Shown piece after piece: positions 21,639 to 31,551 of a DNA stretch of 42,666 nucleotides (position 1 is the first letter of the stretch; each line of letters starts with the position of its first letter). The notes under the pieces are model-generated. The model made no database searches. It was not told where the DNA came from and saw only the letters and a list, made by a program, of their open reading frames with translations. Source of the DNA: a virus; the IMG/VR virus record IMGVR_UViG_3300034064_000054, positions 1-42,666 of that record; one strand, given 5' to 3'. Both the position numbers and the translations under genes were made by a program.

Positions 21639-23009
21639 ATGCCCAAACCGTTTACCCTCCAAGCCCCGGAAGATATCGCCAAGGAATATGGCGGTAACAA
21701 ACAGAAGATCGCGCAAGCGATGCAGATGGGCGTCGTCGACCCCACTGCCGGTACCCTTGCGGGTATGTTCATTGACCGTATGCGCAGCGCGCAGATGCAG
21801 GAAGGCGCTCAGCAGCCGTCCGTAGCGCAGCAGGTATTTGCCCCCCCAGCTCCGCCTGCTCCGCCAATGGGTGGCCCCCCGATGGGTGCTCCTCCTGCTC
21901 CACCGATGGGTGGTATGCCGCCCGGTGGGCCGCCGATGGGCGCTCCGCCTGCTCCTCCGATGGGTGGTATGCCGCCCGGTGCTCCTCCGATGGGCATGGC
22001 TGATGGCGGCTTGGCTGCGCTCCCCGTTCCGGAAAACATGTTCGATGAGCCCATGGACGGCGAGTATGCCGGCGGCGGCATCGTGGCTTTTGCTGATGCA
22101 GGGCCGGTGGGCTACATGCAAGAAGCTCCCGAAGACGAAGAACTGGAAGCCGTTGGATCGAGGGGTCGCTACGGGTTTGCCCCTACGTTTGAAGGGAATA
22201 TGGGTCTTATCGAAAAGTACGCTCCACAGCAGAGTAAGTATGGCGATAAGCTGACTTCCTTCTACGAAGCTGAGATGAGCCCCGAAGCCCAGAAAAAGCG
22301 CCGCGACGAGGATAAATATTTTGCGCTTGCGCAGCTGGGTGCCACCATGGCGGGCACTCCGGGTAGCTTGCTACAGGCATTTGGTGCGGGTGTCGGTAAA
22401 GCTCTCCCCGGTCTTCAGGAAAGCGCCAAGGCACGCCGCGCCGAACAGCGAGACGCAATCAAGACGCTGGCTGCTCGGGAAGACATGACGAACAAGCAGG
22501 CTACCGACGCGTTCAGGCTCGCAGGCGATTTGCAGAAGGCATACGGCGGCTTCATGGATACCGAAGCGCAGCGTAAGCTTACGAAGGAAATGAACGAGGC
22601 GGATAATGAAGTACGGATAGCGGCCCAGCTGCTGGCTAATAAAGGCCAGAAAGATGTGGCTGTTATCAACAAAAACGCGCAACTGGATTACTTTACCAAG
22701 CAAGAGGCTAATCTTGTAAAGGACGTTAAGGCTAAGGCGGTGGCTGCACTGCCGGCGCTGCGTTCGACACTGGATAACCCGGTCGGCTTGGCGCATAATG
22801 CGTTTAGGAAAGCGCAAGCTTCTGGGAATAAGGCCGAGGCTGCGCTGGCAGCCGACGCAATCAGCGAAGCCGAACGTGCGTTTGTAGCTTCGCAGGTTGC
22901 CCTTGTCAGTGGAGGTACGCCACCGAGTCCGGGGGCTGAAGTTGGCTCTGTACCCGGTGGTAAGATCGTTGTACAAAACGGCAAGCGCGTCTTCGTTCCG
23001 GGGGGCTAA
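21639..23009 (+). CDS. Internal virion protein with Pro-Met-Gly repeat and AxGG motifs
   Basis: The 456-residue protein has an N-terminal helical part (MPKPFTLQAPEDIAKEYGGN, AGMFIDRMRSAQMQ) and then a low-complexity Pro/Met/Gly region (about 68-120, PPAPPMGGMPPG in several copies). Next come MADGGLAAL and EYAGGGIVAFADAG, which are clear AxGG/GIVAFADxG motifs of environmental phage virion proteins. The C-terminal half is Ala/Lys/Glu-rich helix, ending in GGKIVVQNGKRVFVPGG. ATG 21639 has an AAGGAGG site, and the TAA overlaps the ATG of the giant gene, so both are coupled. A function in DNA ejection or virion interior is inferred from location and composition. Confidence 0.7.
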   Translation: MPKPFTLQAPEDIAKEYGGNKQKIAQAMQMGVVDPTAGTLAGMFIDRMRSAQMQEGAQQPSVAQQVFAPPAPPAPPMGGPPMGAPPAPPMGGMPPGGPPMGAPPAPPMGGMPPGAPPMGMADGGLAALPVPENMFDEPMDGEYAGGGIVAFADAGPVGYMQEAPEDEELEAVGSRGRYGFAPTFEGNMGLIEKYAPQQSKYGDKLTSFYEAEMSPEAQKKRRDEDKYFALAQLGATMAGTPGSLLQAFGAGVGKALPGLQESAKARRAEQRDAIKTLAAREDMTNKQATDAFRLAGDLQKAYGGFMDTEAQRKLTKEMNEADNEVRIAAQLLANKGQKDVAVINKNAQLDYFTKQEANLVKDVKAKAVAALPALRSTLDNPVGLAHNAFRKAQASGNKAEAALAADAISEAERAFVASQVALVSGGTPPSPGAEVGSVPGGKIVVQNGKRVFVPGG

Positions 23010-26000
23010 TGCCTTTTGAAGTTTATGGCCCCGACGGTAAGTCGGTTACGTTCCCGGACGGCACGGACGACGCAACCGTTGTACGTGTGATGGGTGGTAT
23101 CTACCCATCGGCTACTCCTGCTGCCGCAGCGCCTACGGCGAAAACTCCGTCCGTTGATGACACCAACATATTCCGAGATGTACCCGGAGCTCTGGTGAGC
23201 GGCCTTGGCCAGCTGGCTAAGTTCCCCGCAAACGTGTACGGGTTAACCACGGGCGACTTCGACACGATGGCTTCGCGCGCTGCGCAGGGTCTCACTGATA
23301 TTGGTGAAGACATCAAAAGCGAAGGGCTGCGCGAACGCGAGCGACTGGCGCAAGAACGTATTGCTGCGCAAGAAGGGTTTTTGGGAGAAGCAGGTCAGAC
23401 AATTAAGGAGTACGCGACCGACCCGCGCCTCCTCATGTCGGGTGCATTGTCCTCGCTGCCCAGCATGGTGGGTGGCCTCGGTGTCGGTGCGCTTGCTGGT
23501 AAGGGCGTAAGCAAACTTGCAGGCCGTAAAGCTGCGGAAGAAGTTGCAAAAGCAAAGGGTAGGAAAGCCGCTGTCGTAGGTGGTATTGGGGCAGCAGCTG
23601 CTGAGCAGGGAGCCAGTGTTGGCGAAGACACGTACAGCCGAGTTACAGCGCTCCCAGAGGAAATCCTTACTCAGTCTCCAGATTACCAGTCGCTGCTTGA
23701 AGCAGGGACATCCCCGGAAGATGCGCGGCAAGAGCTCGCGCTGAGCGCGGCTAGGAAAGCTACGGCGGCGGCTACCGCGCTATCGGCAGTTTCCGCAGGT
23801 CTGTTGCCGAGAGCCATTGAAAAAACTGTGTTTGGCGATGCAGTAACTGATGGCATCATCAAGCGGTCTCTAAAGTCGTTCGCGGGTGAGGCTACCCAAG
23901 AAGGTATCGAAGAAGGCGGCGGGCAGCTTGCGCAAAACCTTGCGGTGTCTCAAGCAGATGTAACTGCGGACCCGTTCAAGGGTGTCGGTGCCGCCACAGC
24001 ACAGGGTGCTATCTTGGGTGGAGCTTTTGGTGCTCCTGCTGGCGCGTTTAGTGGTAGGGCACAAGCCGCCGCTCCCGGCCAAGAAGCACCTCCGGTCGCT
24101 CCGGAAGTTCAAGCTGAGTTCCGAAAGCTTGCTGCGCAGCAGGTCGCTGCTACCATGGCGGCGAACCCGAACATTAGCCAAGATGAAGCTACCACGGCAG
24201 TGGTTGCACGCGCAGACGTTATTCTGGAGCAGGCGAAGGCAAATGTCGAAGCGGCGCAAACGCAGGCGGAAACGGGAGCAGGACTGGATGGAGGAGCAAG
24301 TGGACCTAACGTGGCTGTCGCTGGAGCAGCTGGGCCAAGCGTTCCAGTTGCTGGCGCTCCCACGCCCACCGGACAAGCTGCCCAAACCGTTCCACAAGCT
24401 AAACCCGTCGGAGTGGCTAGCGTTGGAGAGCCTGTTGGTGGCCCTACTGGAGCAGAAGCAGGTGCAGACGGTACACTGACGCCTATTACCGGTAAGCAGG
24501 TCACAGCTACTATACCAACCATCGAGAAGGCGTTTGACGACAACGCCTTGGACTTTGAAGTTTATGGGGTCGAGAAGCTCAACGCCGAGCAGAAAAAGCA
24601 GGCCGCGCGCATCGTCCTGCAAAGCCCCGAAGTTGCCCCATACGATGCTATCGTCTCTGTGCTTGACCGTGGCGTAAAGGCACGTGGTGAACAAGTTCCA
24701 TCGAAGACAACCATCGACATCAACGGTCAGAAGCGCACCATTGAGACCGCACCCACCCTCACTGGGTCACAGCAGCTTGCTGCTGAACTGGGAGTAACTG
24801 GAGAACGCTACCCTGCCTTGGAGCCGGCATACGTGCTACCCAAGGATAAGACCACCGAGAAGATGCGGGTTATTGCGCCGGTGGTTGCCGATATTTTCAC
24901 GCGGGTTACCGGGCTGGATACCTCCAAGCTTCCCGAAGGTGACACGAAGAAGGCGTATAACTCCTCCAATACGCGCATCCTCAACGCCGTGCTGCGCGGG
25001 GAAGCAGTCAACCCCGAGACCATCGTCCAAGAGCAGGTGGCTCAGTACAAGGTCCCGCTTGCCTCGCAAGCGGCTGCGCCTACACCTACACCTACCCCGA
25101 CCCAAACCGTTGAAGCCGAAGAAGACATCCTAGCCCCGGCACGGGGTGAGATGAAGCTGGCTGAGCGTAAAAATACAGTTCGCCCCCTTGTAAGTCTCTT
25201 CGCTGACGACGCTATCAAAGGTGTCAAAATCCCAACTGGGTTTGGCAGCGCAGACCTAGACGCCGTCAAGAAGCAGGCTACCAATCAGGTAGCTAATCAA
25301 CTGGCCAAGGGGCAAGATGTAGACGCCGCCGCAGTGGTTGATACCCTGCTACGGAACCGGGGCTTTGCTATCCCCGAACGCGCTACCGCTACCGCTACCG
25401 CTACCGCTGCTGCGCCTGAGCCTACGTCTGTGGCTGCGCCTGAGCCTACATCTGTGGCTGCGCCTACACCCGAACCGGAATACACCCCGCAGCAGATTGC
25501 GGAGCACCTTACATATTTCTCAGTGCCCGAAGCCCAGTCTCGTGGGTACGAGCCCAATACCGACCGATTTGGTATGTTCACTGAAGGCGCGCGTGACGTT
25601 GCCAATGGTGTTGAGCCTATCCCTGACCAGCAAATTCTCGAAGGGTTAGGGCAGGAAGCTCTCGACGCATACAAAGCTGGTATCCAGTGGGCGCAGGATA
25701 GCGTTGCTGCCGCACAGGCCGCGCCTGCTAAGGTCGCTCCTGTTTCTCCGGCTAAGAAGGCCAAGCAGGTCAAGGCGGTTATCAAACGCAAGCCGGGTAA
25801 GACCGTAGCTGAAAAAGTCCTTAACATGGCGCAGGCGGAAGTTGACGCCATGCCAAAGGAGGACATGGTCGGTCAGGTTACACCGTACACCCCTGAGTAT
25901 GAGACGATCCGCGCCAAGCCGGGAATTAATGCCACCCGCATGGCTAAGATGTTGGGTCCGCAGCTCTACGGCGACCCCACCAATATGGGTCAGGTCTGCA

Positions 26001-29000
26001 TCAAGGAAGTCTTGCAGAACTCGTTCGACGCCACCCGTACAGCGATCAACGGCGGTCAGATTACGCAGGGCGAGATTAGTATCACCATCTCGAAAGATGG
26101 CCGCACCCTAACGGTCAAGGATAACGGGATTGGTATGACGCCCGAGCTTCTGGGCGGCAAATTCCTTGAAATTGCTGGTACCGCCAAGGAAGGCGACAAG
26201 AACGCTGGCGGCTTCGGTATCGCCAAGATGCTGTTCCTCTATGCCAACAAGAACATCCGTGTCTCCACGGCGCGTGATGGACGCATCGCTGAGATGGATG
26301 TGACGGGTGAGCAGCTTTTTGCTGCGCTGGACGACCCTAATCAGGCCCCGAATATTGAAATCCGGGAGCTCGAACCTGTAGATCAGTTGGCGTTTCCGGA
26401 CGGGCACGGCACTATTATCCAGCTAACCATCCCTAAAGAGTCCGGTGACTACAAAATTAAAGAGCTCCCGCGCTACCTAGATGAAATTGCTTCGCTAGGA
26501 CTCAGCCCGCTGTTTGCAAATATCAAGGTAACTTTTGATGGAAGTACCGTTCGCGGTCCCAGAACAGTTGATGTTGGTGCCAATTTCCCAGCCCAAGACT
26601 ATACCCAGTTTGTCGGGGTAAAGTTTCCGTGGGGTGTGGCTAAGGTCTATGTCACCCGCGAACAGACCGGGCAGCAGTACGGTCGGAACATGCACATCCT
26701 GTCAAACGGGTTGTGGCAGTTCTCCACTGATGTCAACAAAGACCCGTCCAACATGTTTAGTGATCCGGTTCCGTACCGGTTCTACGTGGATATCGTGCCT
26801 TCGGTAAAACCGGATGAGCCGGGATATCCGTTCAACTTTAATCGCCAGAACTTTACCGATGACGCCAAGAGGGACTTTGGTAAGATCAAGAAGTATATCG
26901 ACGCCATCTACGCCTACAAGAGCAGGGCGGGTGAAGCCACGAGCTTTGGTAACGTTCAGTATTTTGATGCACGGGGTAACCTTGGCCCCGTAATTGACCT
27001 GACTCCAAGTATCCCGGTGCAGGACACGTCCTTTACACGGGTTACCGTAGGCGATCAGATCACTGTCGATGAGAACGGTGCGCTGTTGGTTAACGGCCAG
27101 CCGATGCCTGAGCTGACTCCGGACGAACTGAAGGCGGGTATTCCTAGCGCTAGCGAGCTAAAAATTGATCCGGACCTTATCGACACCAACTCGGTCATGG
27201 TTCACGACAACGCCGACGTAGTCATTAACGCTACTGGTGAAAAACTGTCGATCCCAGACTACATGCGCCGCCAGTTGGGCGTGCGTTTTGATGAGTTTAT
27301 GCTGTACAACGGCGCAACCTTCCTCACCCTGCGTAACGAGGTCGCTCGTGTCATGGGTTACAGGGGTCTCCGCGACGAAGCCATTGGTGTCTCCTTCGAC
27401 CCGGAGTATCGCGGGGTCTCAATCCGGTTGCCGTTCTCCGGTAGCTTTATCAACCCGCTAGTCCCTAAGTATGCGGATGGGCTGCGCGCGGGCTACGGCA
27501 TCTTTGGTACCATGGTCCACGAGCTTGCGCACCACAGGGTGCGCAATCATAATGCTGACTTCCCTGCCGAGATGCAGGACATCTTGCTGAACATGGAGTC
27601 AGACACAAATTTCGACTTCTACACATTCAAGGCAACGTTTGCGGAAGCCATCGCAAGGGATTACGCAGATATCATCAAGTTGGGCGTGGAGCTTTTCAAT
27701 GGTAAAAACCCAGACATCAGCGTTGAATATCGCGGAAACCGTTTTACGGATGGCAGCCCGGAGCAAGCACCCGAGGGAGCAGGCGATAGCGGAGCTGGGG
27801 ACGTACGCGGACCTCGCGGAGAAGGAGGCACCGGGGAATCCCTACTCGGTCCAGCTTATGAACGTCGTGGCGGCACTGGAGGCGGGAGCAAGCGCGGAAC
27901 AGGCGCTAAGGGTAGCGCGCAACCCGTAAACAACGCCACCGTCAACAAGGTAGCAGCTGCCAAGCTGACCAAGGCGCAGACCAAGAGGCTGGAGGAAGCC
28001 GCTGGCATCCGTCGGATGAAGATCACCGGTATGCAGAAGCGTATTCTGCGTAGCCGTAGTGCGGAGGAAACGACGAGCCTGATGGGCAAGCTCATGCTCA
28101 TCGCGCGCAACCCCAGCGAAGATGGTAACATCCTTACCAGCCTGTTCAACAGCGTTAGCGGCCCCTCGGCGCTCCAGAAACTGCTTGGGCCGCAGATGAC
28201 TGAGGATGTGGTGCGTCTCGCCAACGCCCTTGGCCTGAAGAACGTGCAGCGTATCGACGACCTCATGCGTAATGAGTACATACCCTACGTCAACCGTATG
28301 GTCTTGAACGCCAGTCAAACGTCTGAGAAACTGGCGGACTTCCTGTCCCGTACGGAGCTGGGCGGGAAGGCGCTGACTGATGTCGTTATCTACGCAAACA
28401 TGGTCGATGTAGACCCGTCGCTGGCACCCAACGCCACCGAGTACTTCAAGCTCGACAACAAGCTGGCGGAACTCAAAGCGGAACTTGCCAGCGAAACGGA
28501 CCCTAAGAAACGGACTGCGATACAAAACAACATCAGCACCCGTCAGGGGGAAATCCGCCGTGCGTACACGGGCGGTGTTGACGAGCAGACCGAAGAAACC
28601 GTCTACGGCTGGAACGATCTGTCGCGCCCCGAGTTTGGCGGCGGCGCAGGTAAGCAGATGTTCCGTATGCTGCGCGATGAGTACCGCAAAACTTTCGACG
28701 AGCACTACCGGCTGCTTATGGCGCGTATTAACGCCGCCGATCTCAAGTCTGAGGATCGGATCAAGCTTAAGAGCGCGGTGGAGAAGATGTTCGCTGAAGC
28801 CAAGAAGCGTACCATCTACTTCCCCCTGAAACGCTTCGGGGAGTACTGGGTAACGGTCGGTAAGGGTAAGACCGGCGAGTTCCATATGTTCGAGTCGCTC
28901 ACCGCCCAAGAAGCCTTCATGGCGCAGCTGCGCGAAGACAAAGATACCCGTGACGTCAGCTCCGGTTTTGGCCGTGACACCTTGCGCAAGGAGCTCACCA

Positions 29001-31264
29001 AGAACGACGCCAGTGCGGCGCTGAAAAATATTTTGGACCTTATCGCTGACGGTAAGGCGGCAGACGTGGACGTACTGGAGGAGAGTGTCCTTCAGCTGTA
29101 CCTGACTGCTCTTCCGGAGTCCGACATGCGGCGGCGGTTTATCCACCGTAGCTTCAAGACCGGCTTCAGCACCGACCTGCTGCGCACCTATGCGTCGACC
29201 TCCATCGCTTCGGCTAACCAGCTGGGGCGGCTGGCGTTTAACTACAAGTTCGACAACCTTATCACAGCCGGACTCAAGGAGACCGAAGGGCGTCCAAGCA
29301 AGGCCAAGCTGGACACTATCACGCGGGAAATGGCGCTGCGCGTGAAAGGGATTCTGTCTCCGGACCCACAAAAAACCATCGACTGGTGGTTGAGCTTGGG
29401 CTCCAAGGCGACCTTCTACCTGCTGCTCTCTGCGCCGAAGTCTGCGGTGGTAAACTTGCTCCAGCTACCCATCGTTGGTTTGCCTACGCTTTCTGCTGAG
29501 TTTGGTGAGGCTGCCACTACGGCTACGATGGCGCGTTACATGGGTACCTTCCTCACCGGGAGTCGTATGGGTAACCCGTTCAAGGATAAGGACGGCAACC
29601 TCAAACTCCAGACACCGAAGTTCACACTGGAGAACAGCCCGTACATCCGAGAGCTACGTAAGACCGACCCTACTCGGTACGGCGAACTGATGAAGGCGTG
29701 GCGCTTCTTTGAAGAGCGCGACGTTACACAGAGCACCTTTACGGCAAGCGCGAACATATACGAGCGTAGTAATAAGCCTTCGGATAAGTTCAGCTTCATG
29801 CAGTCTCTGCGCCGTGGCGACACCGCCAGTGCAGCGCAGCTTGCCGTGGCTAACACCGGCCAACTCCTTGGCGCGTCTTTCCATACCTTTGAGCGTATTG
29901 GACGCGAAATCATGGTTATGTCGGCGTTCGACATGGCCTACGAGCGCGCCATCAAGCAGGGCAAGACACCCAAGGATGCCGGTAAGGAAGCACGTGAGCT
30001 GGCCGAGAAGCTGACCAGCAAGGCCATGTTTGACTTCTCGAACTGGAACAAGTCACGTTACGCAAAGTCGCGCGCGGGCCGTCTGCCGCTCCAGATGCGC
30101 TCGTATAGCCAGTCGATGACGTCGCTACTGCTCCGTAGCTTTGTGGGTATGATACCGCTCCAGAGGAACAAGGGAGGCAAGCTGGCGGCTGCGCGGATGT
30201 TCTTTGGTGTTGCCGCGATGACAACGCTCCTCGGCGGCCTGCGCGCTTCTCAGTTCTACATGCTGGCCTTGGGCGCATACGGCATCTACGAGTTCGTCAA
30301 GGAAACCTTTGGCGACGATGACGATGAAGAAGAGAAGGAGATCGAAGGCGGCTACGTCTCCGAGAAAACCATCCAGCGGGAGATGCTGAAATTTGCGGAC
30401 GAGAAGGGCCGAGAGCTGTCCAAGAAGGACATGGATTACTTCATCCGGTCGGTGTGGATTCCGGAGACGTTTGGTCCGGGCGGTACGCTTGCAAACGCAC
30501 TTGGCCTTAGCCCCGAAGCCGCAGCGAAGCTGGCGGCTATGGCTGACATGGGTCTGCCCGCCCTTGGTGGGGTGGATATCTCCAGTTCGGTGTCGTTGAA
30601 CGACTTGTGGCACTCCACGCCGTCTAAGTCTGATGACCCGGAAGTTATGTTCCTTGAGACCTTGGGCCGCACGGTACTTGGCCCTTCGGCGGCGGTCCCC
30701 GCTGCCTTTTTCCGGTTTTGGAAAGAAGCCAACGCGGGTAACCTTGATAAGGCCGTTGAAGCGGTAATGCCCGCCGCCCTGAAGAATATATTCAAGGCCG
30801 CGCGTCTGGAGGAAGAAGGTCTGGTCGTAGGTAAGAACCGCGACGTCGTCCTTAAGGACCCTAGCTTCTACGACGTTTACACGTTGGCTTTACAGTCGGC
30901 GGGCTTCACCGAGGCCGGCACATCGCGGGCTATGCAGCTCGACATCAAGGCTGGAGAAATCGAAGAAGAGGTAGGCAAGCAGGCGACTGAGCTGCTTGAC
31001 CAGCGGTATCGTGCGGTGCTGGAGTTCAACAAGAAGCCCACGGACGAGAACCTGAAAAACTGGAAGCGCGTCGAGCGGGACATCACCATCTACAACATGA
31101 ACTTCCCCTCGAACACTATCACCGAGGAAGACAAGGACAAGTCGTTCCAGAGCAAGAGCAAGGTAGCCGGGGAGCGCGCTTACGGGCTGGGCTTCAACCC
31201 GAAAATTCCCGTGCGCCAGCCGTTGGCGGAACAGCGCGCCAACGAGATGCTGAAGGACCAATAA
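23009..31264 (+). CDS. Giant polyvalent ejection protein with GHKL (HSP90-like) ATPase and HExxH metallopeptidase signatures
   Basis: The 2751-residue protein begins MPFEVYGPDGKSVTFPDGTD, an N-terminal module typical of phage polyvalent proteins. Hydrophobic Gly/Ala-rich segments (about 142-170 and 250-345) and a Pro/Ala/Thr linker (about 790-830) follow. Residues 1000-1073 show a Bergerat-fold ATPase: E1000-V-L-Q-N1004 (N box), D1038-N-G-I-G-M1043 (G1) and G1067-G-F-G-I (G2). Further on is H1504-E-L-A-H1508-H, a gluzincin-type zinc site, with E1546 (in FAEAIARDY) as possible third ligand. The C-terminal third has the conserved PLKRFGEYWV (from P1939), RRRFIHRSFKTGFSTDLLR and a hydrophobic LLSAPKSAVVNLLQLPIVGL region of large polyvalent proteins. 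I infer that it is packaged and injected, then acts on host proteins; this is not proven. Confidence 0.75.
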   Translation: MPFEVYGPDGKSVTFPDGTDDATVVRVMGGIYPSATPAAAAPTAKTPSVDDTNIFRDVPGALVSGLGQLAKFPANVYGLTTGDFDTMASRAAQGLTDIGEDIKSEGLRERERLAQERIAAQEGFLGEAGQTIKEYATDPRLLMSGALSSLPSMVGGLGVGALAGKGVSKLAGRKAAEEVAKAKGRKAAVVGGIGAAAAEQGASVGEDTYSRVTALPEEILTQSPDYQSLLEAGTSPEDARQELALSAARKATAAATALSAVSAGLLPRAIEKTVFGDAVTDGIIKRSLKSFAGEATQEGIEEGGGQLAQNLAVSQADVTADPFKGVGAATAQGAILGGAFGAPAGAFSGRAQAAAPGQEAPPVAPEVQAEFRKLAAQQVAATMAANPNISQDEATTAVVARADVILEQAKANVEAAQTQAETGAGLDGGASGPNVAVAGAAGPSVPVAGAPTPTGQAAQTVPQAKPVGVASVGEPVGGPTGAEAGADGTLTPITGKQVTATIPTIEKAFDDNALDFEVYGVEKLNAEQKKQAARIVLQSPEVAPYDAIVSVLDRGVKARGEQVPSKTTIDINGQKRTIETAPTLTGSQQLAAELGVTGERYPALEPAYVLPKDKTTEKMRVIAPVVADIFTRVTGLDTSKLPEGDTKKAYNSSNTRILNAVLRGEAVNPETIVQEQVAQYKVPLASQAAAPTPTPTPTQTVEAEEDILAPARGEMKLAERKNTVRPLVSLFADDAIKGVKIPTGFGSADLDAVKKQATNQVANQLAKGQDVDAAAVVDTLLRNRGFAIPERATATATATAAAPEPTSVAAPEPTSVAAPTPEPEYTPQQIAEHLTYFSVPEAQSRGYEPNTDRFGMFTEGARDVANGVEPIPDQQILEGLGQEALDAYKAGIQWAQDSVAAAQAAPAKVAPVSPAKKAKQVKAVIKRKPGKTVAEKVLNMAQAEVDAMPKEDMVGQVTPYTPEYETIRAKPGINATRMAKMLGPQLYGDPTNMGQVCIKEVLQNSFDATRTAINGGQITQGEISITISKDGRTLTVKDNGIGMTPELLGGKFLEIAGTAKEGDKNAGGFGIAKMLFLYANKNIRVSTARDGRIAEMDVTGEQLFAALDDPNQAPNIEIRELEPVDQLAFPDGHGTIIQLTIPKESGDYKIKELPRYLDEIASLGLSPLFANIKVTFDGSTVRGPRTVDVGANFPAQDYTQFVGVKFPWGVAKVYVTREQTGQQYGRNMHILSNGLWQFSTDVNKDPSNMFSDPVPYRFYVDIVPSVKPDEPGYPFNFNRQNFTDDAKRDFGKIKKYIDAIYAYKSRAGEATSFGNVQYFDARGNLGPVIDLTPSIPVQDTSFTRVTVGDQITVDENGALLVNGQPMPELTPDELKAGIPSASELKIDPDLIDTNSVMVHDNADVVINATGEKLSIPDYMRRQLGVRFDEFMLYNGATFLTLRNEVARVMGYRGLRDEAIGVSFDPEYRGVSIRLPFSGSFINPLVPKYADGLRAGYGIFGTMVHELAHHRVRNHNADFPAEMQDILLNMESDTNFDFYTFKATFAEAIARDYADIIKLGVELFNGKNPDISVEYRGNRFTDGSPEQAPEGAGDSGAGDVRGPRGEGGTGESLLGPAYERRGGTGGGSKRGTGAKGSAQPVNNATVNKVAAAKLTKAQTKRLEEAAGIRRMKITGMQKRILRSRSAEETTSLMGKLMLIARNPSEDGNILTSLFNSVSGPSALQKLLGPQMTEDVVRLANALGLKNVQRIDDLMRNEYIPYVNRMVLNASQTSEKLADFLSRTELGGKALTDVVIYANMVDVDPSLAPNATEYFKLDNKLAELKAELASETDPKKRTAIQNNISTRQGEIRRAYTGGVDEQTEETVYGWNDLSRPEFGGGAGKQMFRMLRDEYRKTFDEHYRLLMARINAADLKSEDRIKLKSAVEKMFAEAKKRTIYFPLKRFGEYWVTVGKGKTGEFHMFESLTAQEAFMAQLREDKDTRDVSSGFGRDTLRKELTKNDASAALKNILDLIADGKAADVDVLEESVLQLYLTALPESDMRRRFIHRSFKTGFSTDLLRTYASTSIASANQLGRLAFNYKFDNLITAGLKETEGRPSKAKLDTITREMALRVKGILSPDPQKTIDWWLSLGSKATFYLLLSAPKSAVVNLLQLPIVGLPTLSAEFGEAATTATMARYMGTFLTGSRMGNPFKDKDGNLKLQTPKFTLENSPYIRELRKTDPTRYGELMKAWRFFEERDVTQSTFTASANIYERSNKPSDKFSFMQSLRRGDTASAAQLAVANTGQLLGASFHTFERIGREIMVMSAFDMAYERAIKQGKTPKDAGKEARELAEKLTSKAMFDFSNWNKSRYAKSRAGRLPLQMRSYSQSMTSLLLRSFVGMIPLQRNKGGKLAAARMFFGVAAMTTLLGGLRASQFYMLALGAYGIYEFVKETFGDDDDEEEKEIEGGYVSEKTIQREMLKFADEKGRELSKKDMDYFIRSVWIPETFGPGGTLANALGLSPEAAAKLAAMADMGLPALGGVDISSSVSLNDLWHSTPSKSDDPEVMFLETLGRTVLGPSAAVPAAFFRFWKEANAGNLDKAVEAVMPAALKNIFKAARLEEEGLVVGKNRDVVLKDPSFYDVYTLALQSAGFTEAGTSRAMQLDIKAGEIEEEVGKQATELLDQRYRAVLEFNKKPTDENLKNWKRVERDITIYNMNFPSNTITEEDKDKSFQSKSKVAGERAYGLGFNPKIPVRQPLAEQRANEMLKDQ

Positions 31265-31310
31265 AAAAATCCCGCCGGCGAGGTCATGGGGGAGACCTAC
31301 AGCCGGCGGG
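31263..31310 (-). terminator. Rho-independent terminator of the minus-strand operon at the convergence point
   Basis: A hairpin has arms CCCGCCGGC (31271-31279) and GCCGGCGGG (31302-31310), plus an inner 5-bp stem (31281-31285 with 31294-31298). Read on the minus strand it is followed by ATTTTTTTAT, so it terminates the minus-strand transcript. The T-tract lies on the stop codon region of the plus-strand giant gene. On the plus strand it has no U-run, so plus transcripts would rely on the hairpin or on rho. Confidence 0.85.
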
Positions 31311-31356
31311 AGGGGGTGCAACACGGAAGGAGCAAACTTCCAGCTCCACTATTATC

Positions 31357-31551
31357 TTAGAGCCTCCAGAGACGCAACCCCTTTATGCTGTTATGCGTCT
31401 CTCCTCGAACGAATACGGCCACCTCCAGACGTTGGGCCTCTTGGTAGACGTCCTCCTTACCGGCTTGGGTATCCAAGCAGGGAATGAAGACTGAGTGCCC
31501 CTTCGGGAAGGTCACCCAGTCTATGTCGTAGAAGACACCCTCAATCTTCAT
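31357..31551 (-). CDS. Small conserved phage protein, last gene of the minus operon
   Basis: The start is chosen at the internal ATG giving MKIEGVFYDIDWVTFPKGHS, 64 residues, because it overlaps the end of the primase gene by 11 bases, as is common here, and this N-terminus looks conserved. The protein has SVFIPCLDTQAGKEDVYQEA and ends in GLRLWRL. I recognise the general shape from phage replication operons but not a function. It is the promoter-distal gene, just before the terminator. Confidence 0.65.
   Translation of the reverse strand: MKIEGVFYDIDWVTFPKGHSVFIPCLDTQAGKEDVYQEAQRLEVAVFVRGETHNSIKGLRLWRL

Noticed and set aside
27842-29371. A 509-residue open frame on the minus strand within the giant gene
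   Set aside because: It is antisense to the conserved C-terminal part of the polyvalent protein, shows no phage-like motif, and is explained by codon bias of a moderately GC-rich gene leaving the opposite frame open.
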